From DASZWJ01 sp963813895 (GTDB lineage Bacteria > Pseudomonadota > Gammaproteobacteria > JAURND01), in contig CAWFAS010000001.1 of NCBI GenBank assembly GCA_963813895.1, positions 248,001 through 312,000 on the forward strand: a stretch of DNA of 64,000 bases. Reading direction: 5' to 3'. Both the position numbers and the translations under genes were made by a program. This document shows, piece by piece, positions 41,132-50,285 of the stretch. Position 1 is the first letter of the stretch; every line of letters begins with the position of its first letter. Under the pieces are notes generated by a model that saw only the letters and a program-made list of their open reading frames with translations, was not told where the DNA came from and ran no database searches.

Positions 41132-43431
41132 TAAAACAACTCTGTCTGTTTGGTTTTAGAAGATTTCTCGGTTTTCTTTTTATCGGGCCGAGGGGAAGGT
41201 GGTTTTTCACCAAATACTTCTCTTTCAAATATTTCTTCCAAAATTGACCAAATCTCCCCATCATTTTCATCGTGCATAAAATCATTGCAACCATCCACTG
41301 CCATCAGCAAGGTATTAATCAACTTTGCAGCATGAGAATCATTATCCTCTTCAGCCTCATCCAGTGCATCTTCCAATTCGGAATATTCTGACTGCTTAAT
41401 CCTTTTCGGATTTCCTTGTGCTCGGGCGTTTATCTGGTAATAAACCAAAAGTGGCGAAGACCTGAGATGATATTGACTCTTAATAAAATCACTCACTGAT
41501 TTAAATTGTTTTATTTTAGTGAAACACCGGCATAGCGTAATTAATTCTTCTTCTGTTAACCGGCGTTTTAACACAACATCCAGGGGTTTTTTAATCATCT
41601 TGAGAATTTCTTTCCAGTGTATTGCACTGTTGTCACCGTCCTGTTCAATGGTTTTGGTGAGAGCTAATAACTGATTTGCGTCGTGAAGCTTGAGTTTATT
41701 GAGGGCAATCAGCTTGAGTTTACTCTCCAGTTTAGATAAAGAAATACCCAGCAAATCAGCTTGAATCGCAAGCATAGTCCGCACACTGATATCCTCCTCA
41801 CCATATTGCTGTATCAAAAGACGCGATCGTACGTAGTTTTTCTCGCTGTATTCACATAATGCCAAATTCAGATCAATTTTCTGCTGTAAAAAACCAGCAC
41901 CAATGCCAGCTTTTATCTCTGCAAGACTGGCGGCTGCGCGCTGCCAATCCCCTGCTTTTTGCCAATCCTGTGCCTGCTGCAATTGATATTCAGCGAGGTA
42001 TTGCTGTGCTTTTTTATTGAGTGGATCCAAAGCCAACAGCTTTCTCGCCAGATTGATAATATATTCTGGTGATTGGTCACGCGTCGCAGCTTCTATGGAC
42101 AACAGCATAATTTCGCGGTCTTGCGGAAAAATCCTGCTGGCACTATCTATCCATTGTTGATAAAGTTTTTGCTGCCCTTGTTCCTGATAATGATTGATTA
42201 ATATCTGATAGGTCGATTTATCCAAGGGATCGAGTTTAAGGCTTTTTTTCAGACTGGAGATACTCTTTTCGGCCATTATGCCTGGCTCTTTCCGGGCGAA
42301 ATCCACTGCATGTCGTAAAGCCAAGGCACGTTTGAGTTTAAGAACAGGTGTCTGTGGTTTGCAAGCACTGAGCGCTTTTTCATATTTCACCCATACTTCC
42401 GGGGGAAAAGAACGCAGGTGATAAATAGATTTTAATGCATCCAAGTGCGCTTTTTCTTCCACACTCAGCACCGAAAAACTTTTTTCAAATGCCCGCACCC
42501 CAGGCATATAAAATGGTAATAAGCTATAACATAATCTTCTGGCAGTTAATTTATCTAGCAACGACAGGTTATTTATAATCAGGTCAAAAAGTAACTGCGG
42601 TTTTGATTGGTTAGACAGTAGACGCAATTTATTCAAATACTTTTGCTGCGCTGAATCCCACCCTTTTAATCCGCTTAACAGGTTAAAGCTGGGCTGGCTT
42701 ATTCCAGACAAGGATTTTACCAATTCCAAGGGTGCGGCCTGCGATTGTCTAACTGTGCCAGCCAGGTGATAAAAAGGTGATGCGGATGGAACACGATCCA
42801 GCACTGCCAGCGCCGCGCCTTTATCCACTGGCAGCAACAAGCAGCTTTTTAACACTTGCCTGAATTGTTTATAAGGCGAACGAAATGGAATCTGACCCAG
42901 GATTAATTCAACTTCCCGAATGTCTTGCCGAGCATAGGCAGCCAACGCTTCGTTAACGTAAACCAGATCCCTTAACAGGAGTGATTCTGCCGGAAAAGCA
43001 TTGGCCAGTTGTTTCGCGTCTTTCTTTCCTACCAATAACGCGGCAAAAATTTCTTCGATTATCAGCACCTGCTCTTCGGACAACCGGTGCTTATTTTGCA
43101 CAAAGACAGCCGCTGCTTTATGCTCCGAACCTACTGCTAATAACAAATTTAAATATTGGTAAAAATGCGTGCAGCTTGGGCAATGTCCACTGTGATTTTC
43201 CCATAGCACGAGGGCTTCCTGATACATGCCTTTTTGGACCAGTTGTTGGGTCCTTTTGATATAACAATCACTTACGATGGCTTGATTTTCTTCATTCGGC
43301 TGTTGTTTTAGTAGGGTTTTATAATATTCAAGGGCTTTTTTGTAGTTCTTTTCAGCATAAAAGGCAGCGGCTGTTTGTTTGAGATCTAGAGGGGATATAG
43401 GGGCTACGGTTTTTTTGGGGGATTTTTTCAT
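41131..43431 (-). CDS. Large tetratricopeptide-like repeat protein, first gene of the Hsp70 operon
   Basis: A 766-aa cytosolic protein with TPR-like units at both ends of the first 500 residues: TAAAFYAEKNYKKALEYYKT near 15-35, LVQKGMYQEALVLWENH, SLKLDPLDKSTYQILINHYQ and AQDWQKAGDWQRAAASLAEI. No signal peptide. The C-terminus is acidic, then Lys/Ser/Pro-rich. It is coupled to the J-like gene by overlapping stop and start. TPR proteins often recruit clients or dock Hsp70; this is the likely substrate-recognition part of the system. I know no named homologue. Confidence 0.7.
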   Translation of the reverse strand: MKKSPKKTVAPISPLDLKQTAAAFYAEKNYKKALEYYKTLLKQQPNEENQAIVSDCYIKRTQQLVQKGMYQEALVLWENHSGHCPSCTHFYQYLNLLLAVGSEHKAAAVFVQNKHRLSEEQVLIIEEIFAALLVGKKDAKQLANAFPAESLLLRDLVYVNEALAAYARQDIREVELILGQIPFRSPYKQFRQVLKSCLLLPVDKGAALAVLDRVPSASPFYHLAGTVRQSQAAPLELVKSLSGISQPSFNLLSGLKGWDSAQQKYLNKLRLLSNQSKPQLLFDLIINNLSLLDKLTARRLCYSLLPFYMPGVRAFEKSFSVLSVEEKAHLDALKSIYHLRSFPPEVWVKYEKALSACKPQTPVLKLKRALALRHAVDFARKEPGIMAEKSISSLKKSLKLDPLDKSTYQILINHYQEQGQQKLYQQWIDSASRIFPQDREIMLLSIEAATRDQSPEYIINLARKLLALDPLNKKAQQYLAEYQLQQAQDWQKAGDWQRAAASLAEIKAGIGAGFLQQKIDLNLALCEYSEKNYVRSRLLIQQYGEEDISVRTMLAIQADLLGISLSKLESKLKLIALNKLKLHDANQLLALTKTIEQDGDNSAIHWKEILKMIKKPLDVVLKRRLTEEELITLCRCFTKIKQFKSVSDFIKSQYHLRSSPLLVYYQINARAQGNPKRIKQSEYSELEDALDEAEEDNDSHAAKLINTLLMAVDGCNDFMHDENDGEIWSILEEIFEREVFGEKPPSPRPDKKKTEKSSKTKQTELF

Positions 43432-43605
43432 GAGAACTTTATTAGGCTATTGTCATCCAAGTTAAAGTGACAGAATTATAACAAAATAGGACTGGTTATT
43501 TTTACCAGAAAAAGGTTTTTTTTAAAAGTCGCAAGGCCAATTTTTTTTCTCTAGCTGACTGCCTTGCATCAATCCAATGGTTATACCTTCTGCTCGGCGT
43601 ACTTC

Positions 43606-44487
43606 TCACGATTCTGCATTCGCTTGATGCCTACCGCTTGCAACTGCATTCGCATATAAAGCATTTTTTTTAACGCCGGTGATTTTTGCTGTGAGAGCAA
43701 CAGCCTGCTTTAATGGTAATTCAGCGCATAATATTTCCAGTATCCGCTGCGCGGGTGCAGGAATGTCTGCATTTTTTTCCGGGGAGGCTACTGCTCCATG
43801 CACTAAAACCACAAATTCGCCTTTTTGGTGATAGGGGTCTGCCTGTAACCAATCCAATGCTTCGGTTGCAGTGCCTGCAAAAAATGTCTCGAAGGTTTTA
43901 GTCAGTTCTTTGGCTAACACCACACGCCGCTCAGTTCCTAATACCAACTTGATATCCTGTAGCAATGCAGCAATACGATGTGGTGCTTCATAGAAAATCA
44001 ATGTGGTTAATTGATCTTGTAGCGATGCTAAACGATGTTTGCGTTCGCCTGTTTTACTGGGTAAAAACCCGACAAATAGGAAACTATCGGTTGGTAATCC
44101 GGCACCACTTAAGGCGGCAATGGCGGCACAACAACCTGGAATGGGGGTTACAGTAATTTTAGCTTCTCGGGCCGATTGCACTAGGACATAGCCGGGATCA
44201 CTGATTAATGGCGTGCCGGCATCACTGATCAGGGCGATGTTTTCACCTTGCAGTAAGCGATTGAGCAGCTCGGTCATCCGCTTAGCTTCATTAAATTCAT
44301 GTAGCGAAATCATGGGCGTGTTGATTTGATAGTGTTGCAGTAAGGTTCGACTATGGCGCGTATCTTCTGCGGCAATAAGATTGACTTCTCGCAGCACGCT
44401 GATGGCACGTTGCGTCATATCGGCTAGATTGCCTATGGGGGTGGCTACAATATATAAGGTACCGGGATTTTGTGCGGGATTAAGCAT
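43606..44487 (-). CDS. rsmI: 16S rRNA (cytidine-1402 2'-O)-methyltransferase
   Basis: A 293-aa tetrapyrrole-methylase-fold enzyme that methylates the ribose of C1402 in 16S rRNA, using SAM. Motifs: GTLYIVATPIGNLADMTQRA, AAEDTRHSRTLLQHY, ALISDAGTPLISDPGYVLV, PIPGCCAAIAALSGAGLPTD and FYEAPHRI. Full length. It lies downstream of rsmD, separated by a 178-bp inverted-repeat element. Confidence 0.96.
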   Translation of the reverse strand: MLNPAQNPGTLYIVATPIGNLADMTQRAISVLREVNLIAAEDTRHSRTLLQHYQINTPMISLHEFNEAKRMTELLNRLLQGENIALISDAGTPLISDPGYVLVQSAREAKITVTPIPGCCAAIAALSGAGLPTDSFLFVGFLPSKTGERKHRLASLQDQLTTLIFYEAPHRIAALLQDIKLVLGTERRVVLAKELTKTFETFFAGTATEALDWLQADPYHQKGEFVVLVHGAVASPEKNADIPAPAQRILEILCAELPLKQAVALTAKITGVKKNALYANAVASGRHQANAES

Positions 44488-44515
44488 TTTGGGTTTACAC
44501 TGATAAATTAATTAC

Positions 44516-44693
44516 GGGCTTGTCCAAAAATAACTTCCCTTTTAGGCGCTCAGCTTGGATGCAGATTTGAACGTTCGCGATGAAAGAAAATACGCGCATA
44601 GTTATTCTATGTAAGTGTTTTCTTGAGGAGTGAACGTTCGAAGATGCGTCAAAGCTGAGATGCCTAAAAGGGAAGTTATTTTTGGACAAGCCC
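44516..44693. repeat. 178-bp MITE-like element with perfect 32-bp terminal inverted repeats
   Basis: The left end GGGCTTGTCCAAAAATAACT and its continuation to 44547 is the exact reverse complement of 44662-44693. Beyond that the arms stay partly complementary for about 15 more bases. It carries no gene. The right end abuts, and shares one base with, the rsmD stop codon. No clear target duplication is visible. Confidence 0.9.
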
Positions 44694-45259
44694 TAAGCTT
44701 GTGCGAGGTAATAACCCACCTGTCCTGCTTTTTGACTGCGTAACAGCAGCCAATCGGCTGGAATGGGTAATGGTTGTAAATCGCTCTCTGCCTCAATATA
44801 CACTAATGCATTCGGAGATAGGCAATGGCTGGCTGCTAAAAGCTGGCAACAACGACTGATCCAGCCTTGATGAAAGGGCGGATCTAGAAATACGATATCA
44901 AATTGGCGACTGAGCAATAGGGGAAAATCCGCTTCCACCCGTCTACAAAAAATTTCAGTTTGGGATGTTGCGCCTAATAATTGTGCGTTTTCATGCAATT
45001 TTTGTACTACTTGCGGATATTGGTCGATCATAACTACAGAATTAGCCCCTCGAGAAAGGGCTTCAAAACCCAAAGCGCCACTGCCAGCAAATAAATCCAG
45101 GCATTTGGCATCATGAATCCGCGGTGCTAACCAATTAAACAGTGTTTCACGTACTCGATTGGGGGTTGGTCTTAAATCGACTACGGTGGGGAAGTCTAAT
45201 TTTCGGCTGCGCCATTTTCCGCCGATGATGCGTACTTGGCTGTTAGAGGTTTTAGAAAT
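44693..45259 (-). CDS. rsmD: 16S rRNA (guanine-966 N2)-methyltransferase with no standard start codon
   Basis: The methyltransferase core is intact: RIIGGKWRSRKL, LRPTPNRVRETLFNWL, KCLDLFAGSGALGFEALSRG and the catalytic DIVFLDPPFHQGW. The first ATG in frame lies far inside (45073) and would lose the RNA-binding start and the SAM motif. Upstream of RIIGG, the frame stays open but offers only ATT (45259, giving about 188 residues) or ATA codons, not ATG, GTG or TTG. The dispersed repeat begins about 55 bp upstream. Either an ATT start is used, or the start was lost and the gene is impaired. Confidence 0.8.
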   Translation of the reverse strand: MSKTSNSQVRIIGGKWRSRKLDFPTVVDLRPTPNRVRETLFNWLAPRIHDAKCLDLFAGSGALGFEALSRGANSVVMIDQYPQVVQKLHENAQLLGATSQTEIFCRRVEADFPLLLSRQFDIVFLDPPFHQGWISRCCQLLAASHCLSPNALVYIEAESDLQPLPIPADWLLLRSQKAGQVGYYLAQA

Positions 45260-45313
45260 AGCGTTTTTGGGTTTAATGGGTTTTATAAAATTGTTCCTGG
45301 TCTGACTTGGGTT

Positions 45314-45437
45314 GTGGCATTCATTGTTAAATTAAGATGTGTGCTTAATATTACCCCTCTCCCTAACCCTCTTCCACAAGGGGAGAGGGGATACAGTGCT
45401 TTTTTCAAAAAATGGAAGCGAATTATTCAACAACGCC
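45314..45437. repeat. Dispersed repeat copy between rsmD and the M16 gene
   Basis: It contains GTGGCATTCATTG, CCCTCTCCCTAACCCTCTTC, CACAAGGGGAGAGGGGATAC and the right end GAATTATTCAACAACGCC. The left inverted end is missing, so the copy is truncated on the rsmD side. Confidence 0.8.
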
Positions 45438-45472
45438 CCTTGTGGGAAAGGGGACCTACAGGTTTGTTGAAA

Positions 45473-46882
45473 CTAGGGAGTCGCACCTGCAGCTTTGGCT
45501 GATGCAGGTTCGCCTACGGTAACAATAATCATATCGCTCGGTCTTAGGTGTTTCTGATAGGCGTCACGTACCTGAGCAACCGAAAGGGCATCGACTTTGG
45601 CGCGATATGTATCCAGATAATCCATAGGCAAATGATAAAAAACCATATAAGACAGCTGATTTAAAATATCTGCATTGCTATCTAGGCCTAAGGGAAAACT
45701 ACCGATAATATTTTTCTTAGCAGCTACTAACTGCTCTTCTGTCGGGCCTTGCTGGACAAAATTGCTCAAAATTTCTCGAGCCATATTAATCGCATTTTGT
45801 GCTTCTTCGTTACGGGTTTGTAAGAAAATGGCAAATGGACCACCCGCCTGCAATGGAGCAAACAGGCTATTAACATGATATGCCCAGCCATGTAAGGATC
45901 TAATTTGCTTTGATAATTCTGAAACTAAGGGATCACTACCCAGAACGTAATTACCCACCGTCAAAGAAATGTAATCGGGGTCTTGGGGCGAAATACTGAT
46001 TTGCCCCAATAGTGCAGTCGTTTGTTGTGCTGGAAAACTGATAGCTTTCTGCTTCGCGACCGTAGCAGGTTTTGCAGGTGCAAGGGGGGCGGGGGCATTC
46101 CCTAGTTGTAAGCCATTAGCGATATTTTGGGCAATTTCATGAACCTCATCCGTGCTGAGATTACCCACCATCACTATCTGAGCATTATTGGCCACATAAT
46201 ATTGCTGATAGAATTGCTGAATATCTTTACTTTGCAAGGCAGCAATGGATTCTGGTGTACCGGAGGTAGAATGCCCGTAAGGCTGATTCCCGTATAGCAT
46301 GCTCACAAATGTTTTCTTGGCTATAGCATCTGGCAGCTGTAATTCTTGTTGCAAAGCGATTAAGGCTTGATTTTTTAGGCGTTCAACTGCATCAAGGGGG
46401 AAATTGGGTGCAGTGAGCACTTGAATAAAAGTTTTTATAGCAGGTTGTAAAAACTTAGGGTCTGAAAGGCTGCGTATGCCTATTGCGGCCATATCACGAT
46501 CTACTGACCCTTGGTAGATGGCTCCTACATTGTCGAACTGTTGCGAGATCTGATTCGCTGTGAAATTGGCTGCGCCCTCGTCCAGCAATGCATTGGTTAA
46601 TTGCGCAATGCCTGGCTTATCACCATCACGAGCAGAACCGGCATTGAACAGAACCATGATATCTATAATAGGTAATTGCGGAGTTGCGACATAATAAACC
46701 TTAACCCCTTGCTGTGTTTTCCATTGCTGGATTTGCAGTAGTGGTTTGCTTAAATTGTTTGTCTCACTTGCCGTTGGAGTTGATTGCGTCATAGGGTCTG
46801 CCTGGGTAACTGTTATTAGACCGAAACAGCTTATGAACAGGATGAATAGTTGCTTGATATATTTATTTTTGAGATATCCCAC
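45473..46882 (-). CDS. M16 family peptidase-like protein, catalytically inactive subunit
   Basis: A 469-aa exported protein (signal segment FILFISCFGLITVTQA). The M16 fold is clear: VLFNAGSARDGDKPGIAQLT, SISPQDPDYISLTVGNYVLG, LRSLHGWAYHVNSLFAPLQAGG-like RSLHGWAYHVNSLFAPLQ. The HxxEH zinc motif is absent; the equivalent segment reads QLTNALLDEGA. It follows the active M16 gene on the same strand, 65 bp apart. Active/inactive M16 pairs form heterodimers in many bacteria. Confidence 0.9.
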   Translation of the reverse strand: MGYLKNKYIKQLFILFISCFGLITVTQADPMTQSTPTASETNNLSKPLLQIQQWKTQQGVKVYYVATPQLPIIDIMVLFNAGSARDGDKPGIAQLTNALLDEGAANFTANQISQQFDNVGAIYQGSVDRDMAAIGIRSLSDPKFLQPAIKTFIQVLTAPNFPLDAVERLKNQALIALQQELQLPDAIAKKTFVSMLYGNQPYGHSTSGTPESIAALQSKDIQQFYQQYYVANNAQIVMVGNLSTDEVHEIAQNIANGLQLGNAPAPLAPAKPATVAKQKAISFPAQQTTALLGQISISPQDPDYISLTVGNYVLGSDPLVSELSKQIRSLHGWAYHVNSLFAPLQAGGPFAIFLQTRNEEAQNAINMAREILSNFVQQGPTEEQLVAAKKNIIGSFPLGLDSNADILNQLSYMVFYHLPMDYLDTYRAKVDALSVAQVRDAYQKHLRPSDMIIVTVGEPASAKAAGATP

Positions 46883-46947
46883 TAGTTTTCCTTTCTAAGG
46901 GTTGCATTAAGGGGTTGTGCATAATAATACCTAACAGGATGACAACA

Positions 46948-48333
46948 TTAATGTATATTTTTTGCCGCTGGAACAGTCACAGGTTCGGCATTAATGGGTT
47001 GATTTTTTGATAGAGGTAACGGTTGTATTTCTGCAATCGTAAGATTCTCAGGTGTTAAATATCGGTTGGCCACTGCTTGAATCTGCTCAGGGGTGACGGT
47101 TGACACGTGCTGTAGAAAATCGTTGCTTAATTTCCAAGATAAACCCACTGCCTCTAAGCTACCTATTTCCTCCGCCTGGCTGGCTATAGAATCTTGCGAA
47201 TAAATTTTACTAGCAATGACTCCTGTCTTAACTCTCTCTAGTTCTTCTGCAGTTACTTTGGAAGTTTGTAAGCGAGTAATCTGATTTAATAAAGCGGATT
47301 TCAGTTCGGCTATGGTATGACCTTGTGTAGGGGTTCCATTCAATGTCAGCAAATCACTTAGCCGCGAAAAAGCTGAATAACTTGCACTGGCATCGGCTGC
47401 GATTTGCTGCCCACGCACCAAATCAGTAGTTAATCGGCTACTGCTGCCACCATCTAGTATGGCGGCAATGACCGCCAGCACATAGGCATCATTAGTCTGG
47501 CCTTGTGTATTTATGACAGGAACGTTATATCCCATCACTAACCATGGCAACTCTGCGGGTAATTTTACCGTGACATTGCGCTCACCTATAGCTGCCATTT
47601 CCGTCTCGGGTTTCAAAATTGGCATAGAGGTGGGCTTAAGTGGCCCAAAATATTGCAATGCCAATTGATAAACCGCTTCTGGGTTGACATCTCCTACCAC
47701 AACGACAATAGCATTATTCGGCGCGTACCAAGTTTGATACCACTTGCGCAGATCGTCTACGGTCATATGCTGCAGATCACTTACCCAACCTATAGTCATA
47801 TGGTGATACGGAGAAGAAACATGTGCCTGGGCTATAAAACGTTCGTAGGTTTTCATTTGCGGATTGTCGTCAATCCGCATACGCCGTTCTTCCATGACGA
47901 CCTGAATTTCTTTAGAAAATTCTGCAGGATCTAGCAGCAGGCCTCGCATACGATCAGATTCCAGCTCAAAGCTGAGCGGCAGTTTATCTGCGGCCATTGT
48001 TTCGTAATAGGCTGTGAAATCATCACTAGTGAAAGCATTCATTTGCCCGCCATTTGCGGCTATGATTTCAGCATATTTTCCAGGACCATATTTGGCAGTG
48101 CCTTTGAACATCATATGTTCGAGGGCGTGTGAAATGCCAGTAATGCCATTTGGCTCATAGCTTGACCCTACCTTGTACCACACCTGAGTTACTGCTACCG
48201 GCGCACGGTGGTCTTCCTGCACAAATAACTGCAAGCCATTGGGCAGTTGATAAAAAACAACGTTTTTAGCAGTGGCAAATAGTGGAAGTATCAATAAAAT
48301 AACCCAAATTAGGTAACGCACGTAGAATTCCAT
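46948..48333 (-). CDS. M16 family zinc metallopeptidase, active subunit
   Basis: An exported insulinase-type peptidase of about 461 aa. A signal segment (VRYLIWVILLILPLFATA) precedes PNGLQLFVQEDHRAPVAVTQ, then the inverted zinc motif HALEHMMFKGT (HxxEH), and EERRMRIDDNP. The substrate-binding Arg/Tyr region is near YNVPVINTQG. The start is uncertain: ATG 48333, GTG 48321 (GGA seven bases upstream), or a longer frame from 48399. It is divergent from ftsY, as in other gammaproteobacteria. It likely works with the inactive partner in the periplasm. Confidence 0.9.
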   Translation of the reverse strand: MEFYVRYLIWVILLILPLFATAKNVVFYQLPNGLQLFVQEDHRAPVAVTQVWYKVGSSYEPNGITGISHALEHMMFKGTAKYGPGKYAEIIAANGGQMNAFTSDDFTAYYETMAADKLPLSFELESDRMRGLLLDPAEFSKEIQVVMEERRMRIDDNPQMKTYERFIAQAHVSSPYHHMTIGWVSDLQHMTVDDLRKWYQTWYAPNNAIVVVVGDVNPEAVYQLALQYFGPLKPTSMPILKPETEMAAIGERNVTVKLPAELPWLVMGYNVPVINTQGQTNDAYVLAVIAAILDGGSSSRLTTDLVRGQQIAADASASYSAFSRLSDLLTLNGTPTQGHTIAELKSALLNQITRLQTSKVTAEELERVKTGVIASKIYSQDSIASQAEEIGSLEAVGLSWKLSNDFLQHVSTVTPEQIQAVANRYLTPENLTIAEIQPLPLSKNQPINAEPVTVPAAKNIH

Positions 48334-48415
48334 TAATTTGAAATAAATAAAAGTATAACTTGTTGGATGGTAGTAGCGCAACATAGAGCAATGAAGCAAA
48401 GTAACCGGTAAAAAA

Positions 48416-48445
48416 TTACCATGACACTAACATTCCCGCTATAAT
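48416..48445 (+). promoter_or_regulatory. Predicted sigma-70 promoter of ftsYEX
   Basis: TTACCA (48416-48421) and a perfect TATAAT (48440-48445) with 18 bp between. The ATG of ftsY is 41 bp downstream. Confidence 0.5.
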
Positions 48446-48486
48446 CTTTAAAATAAACTCACACCTAACCTACCTCTGGAAAAACC

Positions 48487-49494
48487 ATGTTCGGGTTCAA
48501 AAAAAAACCAGTCACTGTTGTCGAAGAAACGCAAACCCCTGCCCAACCTCAGGAAAAATCTAGTGCCGGTGGATTATTTGGTGCCTTGGGACGTGGTTTA
48601 AAGCGAACCCGCGCCCAATTTACCGAAGGATTGGCCACACTGCTCCTAGGTAAAAAAGACATCGACGACGACTTATTACAACAATTAGAAACTTATTTAT
48701 TAGTGGCAGATGTCGGGGTTACTGCCACTGAGCGCATTATCACCGAGATGACCGCGCGGGTTCGGCGCAAAGAATTAGCCAATACCCAGGCCTTATTAAC
48801 CGCTTTACAGCAAGCCCTGGTGGATATTCTTCTGCCCTGCAACGTTCCTTGGAACATTCCAGAGGCAATAAAGCCTTATGTTATTTTGATGGTTGGCGTT
48901 AATGGCGCGGGCAAAACCACCACCATAGGCAAATTGGCTAAGCAACTACAACGTCAAGGCAAATCAGTCATGCTGGCTGCGGGTGATACCTTTCGTGCGG
49001 CAGCTGTCGAGCAATTGCGGGTATGGGGAGAACGCAATCAGATCCCGGTCATTGCCCAACATAGTGGGGCCGATAGCGCTTCCGTGATTTTTGACGCTTT
49101 TGCCGCAGCACGTGCCCGCAATATGGATGTATTAATTGCGGATACCGCAGGCCGGTTACATACCCAGTCTCATCTTATGGAAGAACTCAAAAAAATAAAA
49201 CGTGTTTTGGGTAAATCCGAGAACAGCGCTCCCCATGAAACTATCCTGGTGCTGGATGCCGGCATTGGCCAAAACGGCTTACGCCAGGCAACGCAGTTTG
49301 ATGAAGCTGTTAAGCTTAATAGCTTGGTTATTACGAAACTGGACGGTACCGCAAAGGGCGGGGTAATTTTTTCTTTAGCTGAAAACTTAAAGCTACCCAT
49401 TCGCTTTGTCGGCGTGGGTGAGACCATTGATGATTTACAGCCCTTTGATGCCAGGGCTTTTGTAAAAGCATTACTGCCCTTGGAAGATTTATGA
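48487..49494 (+). CDS. ftsY: Signal recognition particle receptor FtsY
   Basis: A 335-aa SRP GTPase that docks ribosome-SRP complexes at the inner membrane. A short variable A domain (about 30 residues) precedes the N domain. The G domain has GVNGAGKTTTIGKLAKQLQ, AAGDTFRAAAVEQLRVW, DTAGRLHTQ and TKLDGTAKGG. The acidic A domain of enterobacterial FtsY is missing, as in many other bacteria. The stop overlaps the ftsE start by four bases. Confidence 0.97.
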   Translation: MFGFKKKPVTVVEETQTPAQPQEKSSAGGLFGALGRGLKRTRAQFTEGLATLLLGKKDIDDDLLQQLETYLLVADVGVTATERIITEMTARVRRKELANTQALLTALQQALVDILLPCNVPWNIPEAIKPYVILMVGVNGAGKTTTIGKLAKQLQRQGKSVMLAAGDTFRAAAVEQLRVWGERNQIPVIAQHSGADSASVIFDAFAAARARNMDVLIADTAGRLHTQSHLMEELKKIKRVLGKSENSAPHETILVLDAGIGQNGLRQATQFDEAVKLNSLVITKLDGTAKGGVIFSLAENLKLPIRFVGVGETIDDLQPFDARAFVKALLPLEDL

Positions 49495-50147
49495 TCCACT
49501 TTAACCAGGTAAGTAAATTTTATTCTACTGGGCAAGAGGCACTAAACCGCGTAGATTTTCAGTTAGCCAAAGGTGAGATGGCCTTCCTGACTGGACATTC
49601 AGGCGCCGGAAAAAGTACGCTGCTTAAATTAATTTTATTATTAGAGCGAGCGACTCAAGGGCAGGTCTGGGTCAATGAAAAAAATCTTACCCACCTTTCA
49701 CAGCACCACATTCCACAACTGCGCCGCGATATCGGTGTTATTTTCCAAAATCCCTATTTATTAATGTCCCGCACGATTTTTGATAATGTGGCGTTACCAC
49801 TGGTCATTGCAGGTAATACCGCGGATGAAATTCAGCGGCGGGTTCGAGCAGCTTTGGATAAAGTAGGACTGTTAGACAAGTTGCGCTTATATCCTGTCAG
49901 CCTTTCTGCTGGCGAACAGCAACGGGTGAGCATCGCGCGTGCCATCGTTAATAAGCCTTCGTTATTACTGGCAGACGAACCGACGGGCAATCTTGATCCG
50001 GCATTGGCAGCAGAAATTATGCGTTTATTTGAAGAATTCAACCAAGTCGGAGTTACGGTGCTGATCGCCACTCATGATTTGGCTTTGGTATCTTCGATGT
50101 CTTATCGGATTTTAACTTTGAAAAATGGAAGATTGACCGGGGCATGA
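49491..50147 (+). CDS. ftsE: Cell-division ATP-binding protein FtsE
   Basis: A 218-aa ABC ATPase with Walker A GHSGAGKSTLLK, signature LSAGEQQRVSIARA, Walker B LLLADEPTGNLDP and the switch His in ATHDLALVSS. With FtsX it drives periplasmic EnvC and so septal amidases. ftsY-ftsE-ftsX is the usual order, although here a palindrome separates ftsE from ftsX. Confidence 0.96.
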   Translation: MIHFNQVSKFYSTGQEALNRVDFQLAKGEMAFLTGHSGAGKSTLLKLILLLERATQGQVWVNEKNLTHLSQHHIPQLRRDIGVIFQNPYLLMSRTIFDNVALPLVIAGNTADEIQRRVRAALDKVGLLDKLRLYPVSLSAGEQQRVSIARAIVNKPSLLLADEPTGNLDPALAAEIMRLFEEFNQVGVTVLIATHDLALVSSMSYRILTLKNGRLTGA

Positions 50148-50176
50148 AGTCTGTTTATGTCATCCTGAAGATCTGG

Positions 50177-50253
50177 CTGTCATCCTGAACGCAGTGAAGG
50201 ATCTCCTTGAAGGCCACCCTGATGGAGATCCTTCACTGCGTTCAGGATGACAG
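50177..50253. repeat. Perfect 30-bp inverted repeat between ftsE and ftsX
   Basis: Arms 50177-50206 and 50224-50253 are exact reverse complements around 17 nt, containing CATCCTGAACGCAGTGAAGG. A half copy precedes the left arm (CATCCTGAAGATCTGG), and a related sequence is at about 61384-61410. It interrupts an operon, so ftsX expression may depend on read-through of this hairpin. Confidence 0.88.
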
Positions 50254-50285
50254 CGCCGTGTTATAAACCACCAAGGTTATAAATT

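Noticed and set aside
45236..45502. 88-codon plus-strand frame with a repeat-encoded middle
   Set aside because: Antisense to the rsmD 5' end and built largely from the dispersed repeat (PLPNPLPQGERG-type translation, common in such repeats).
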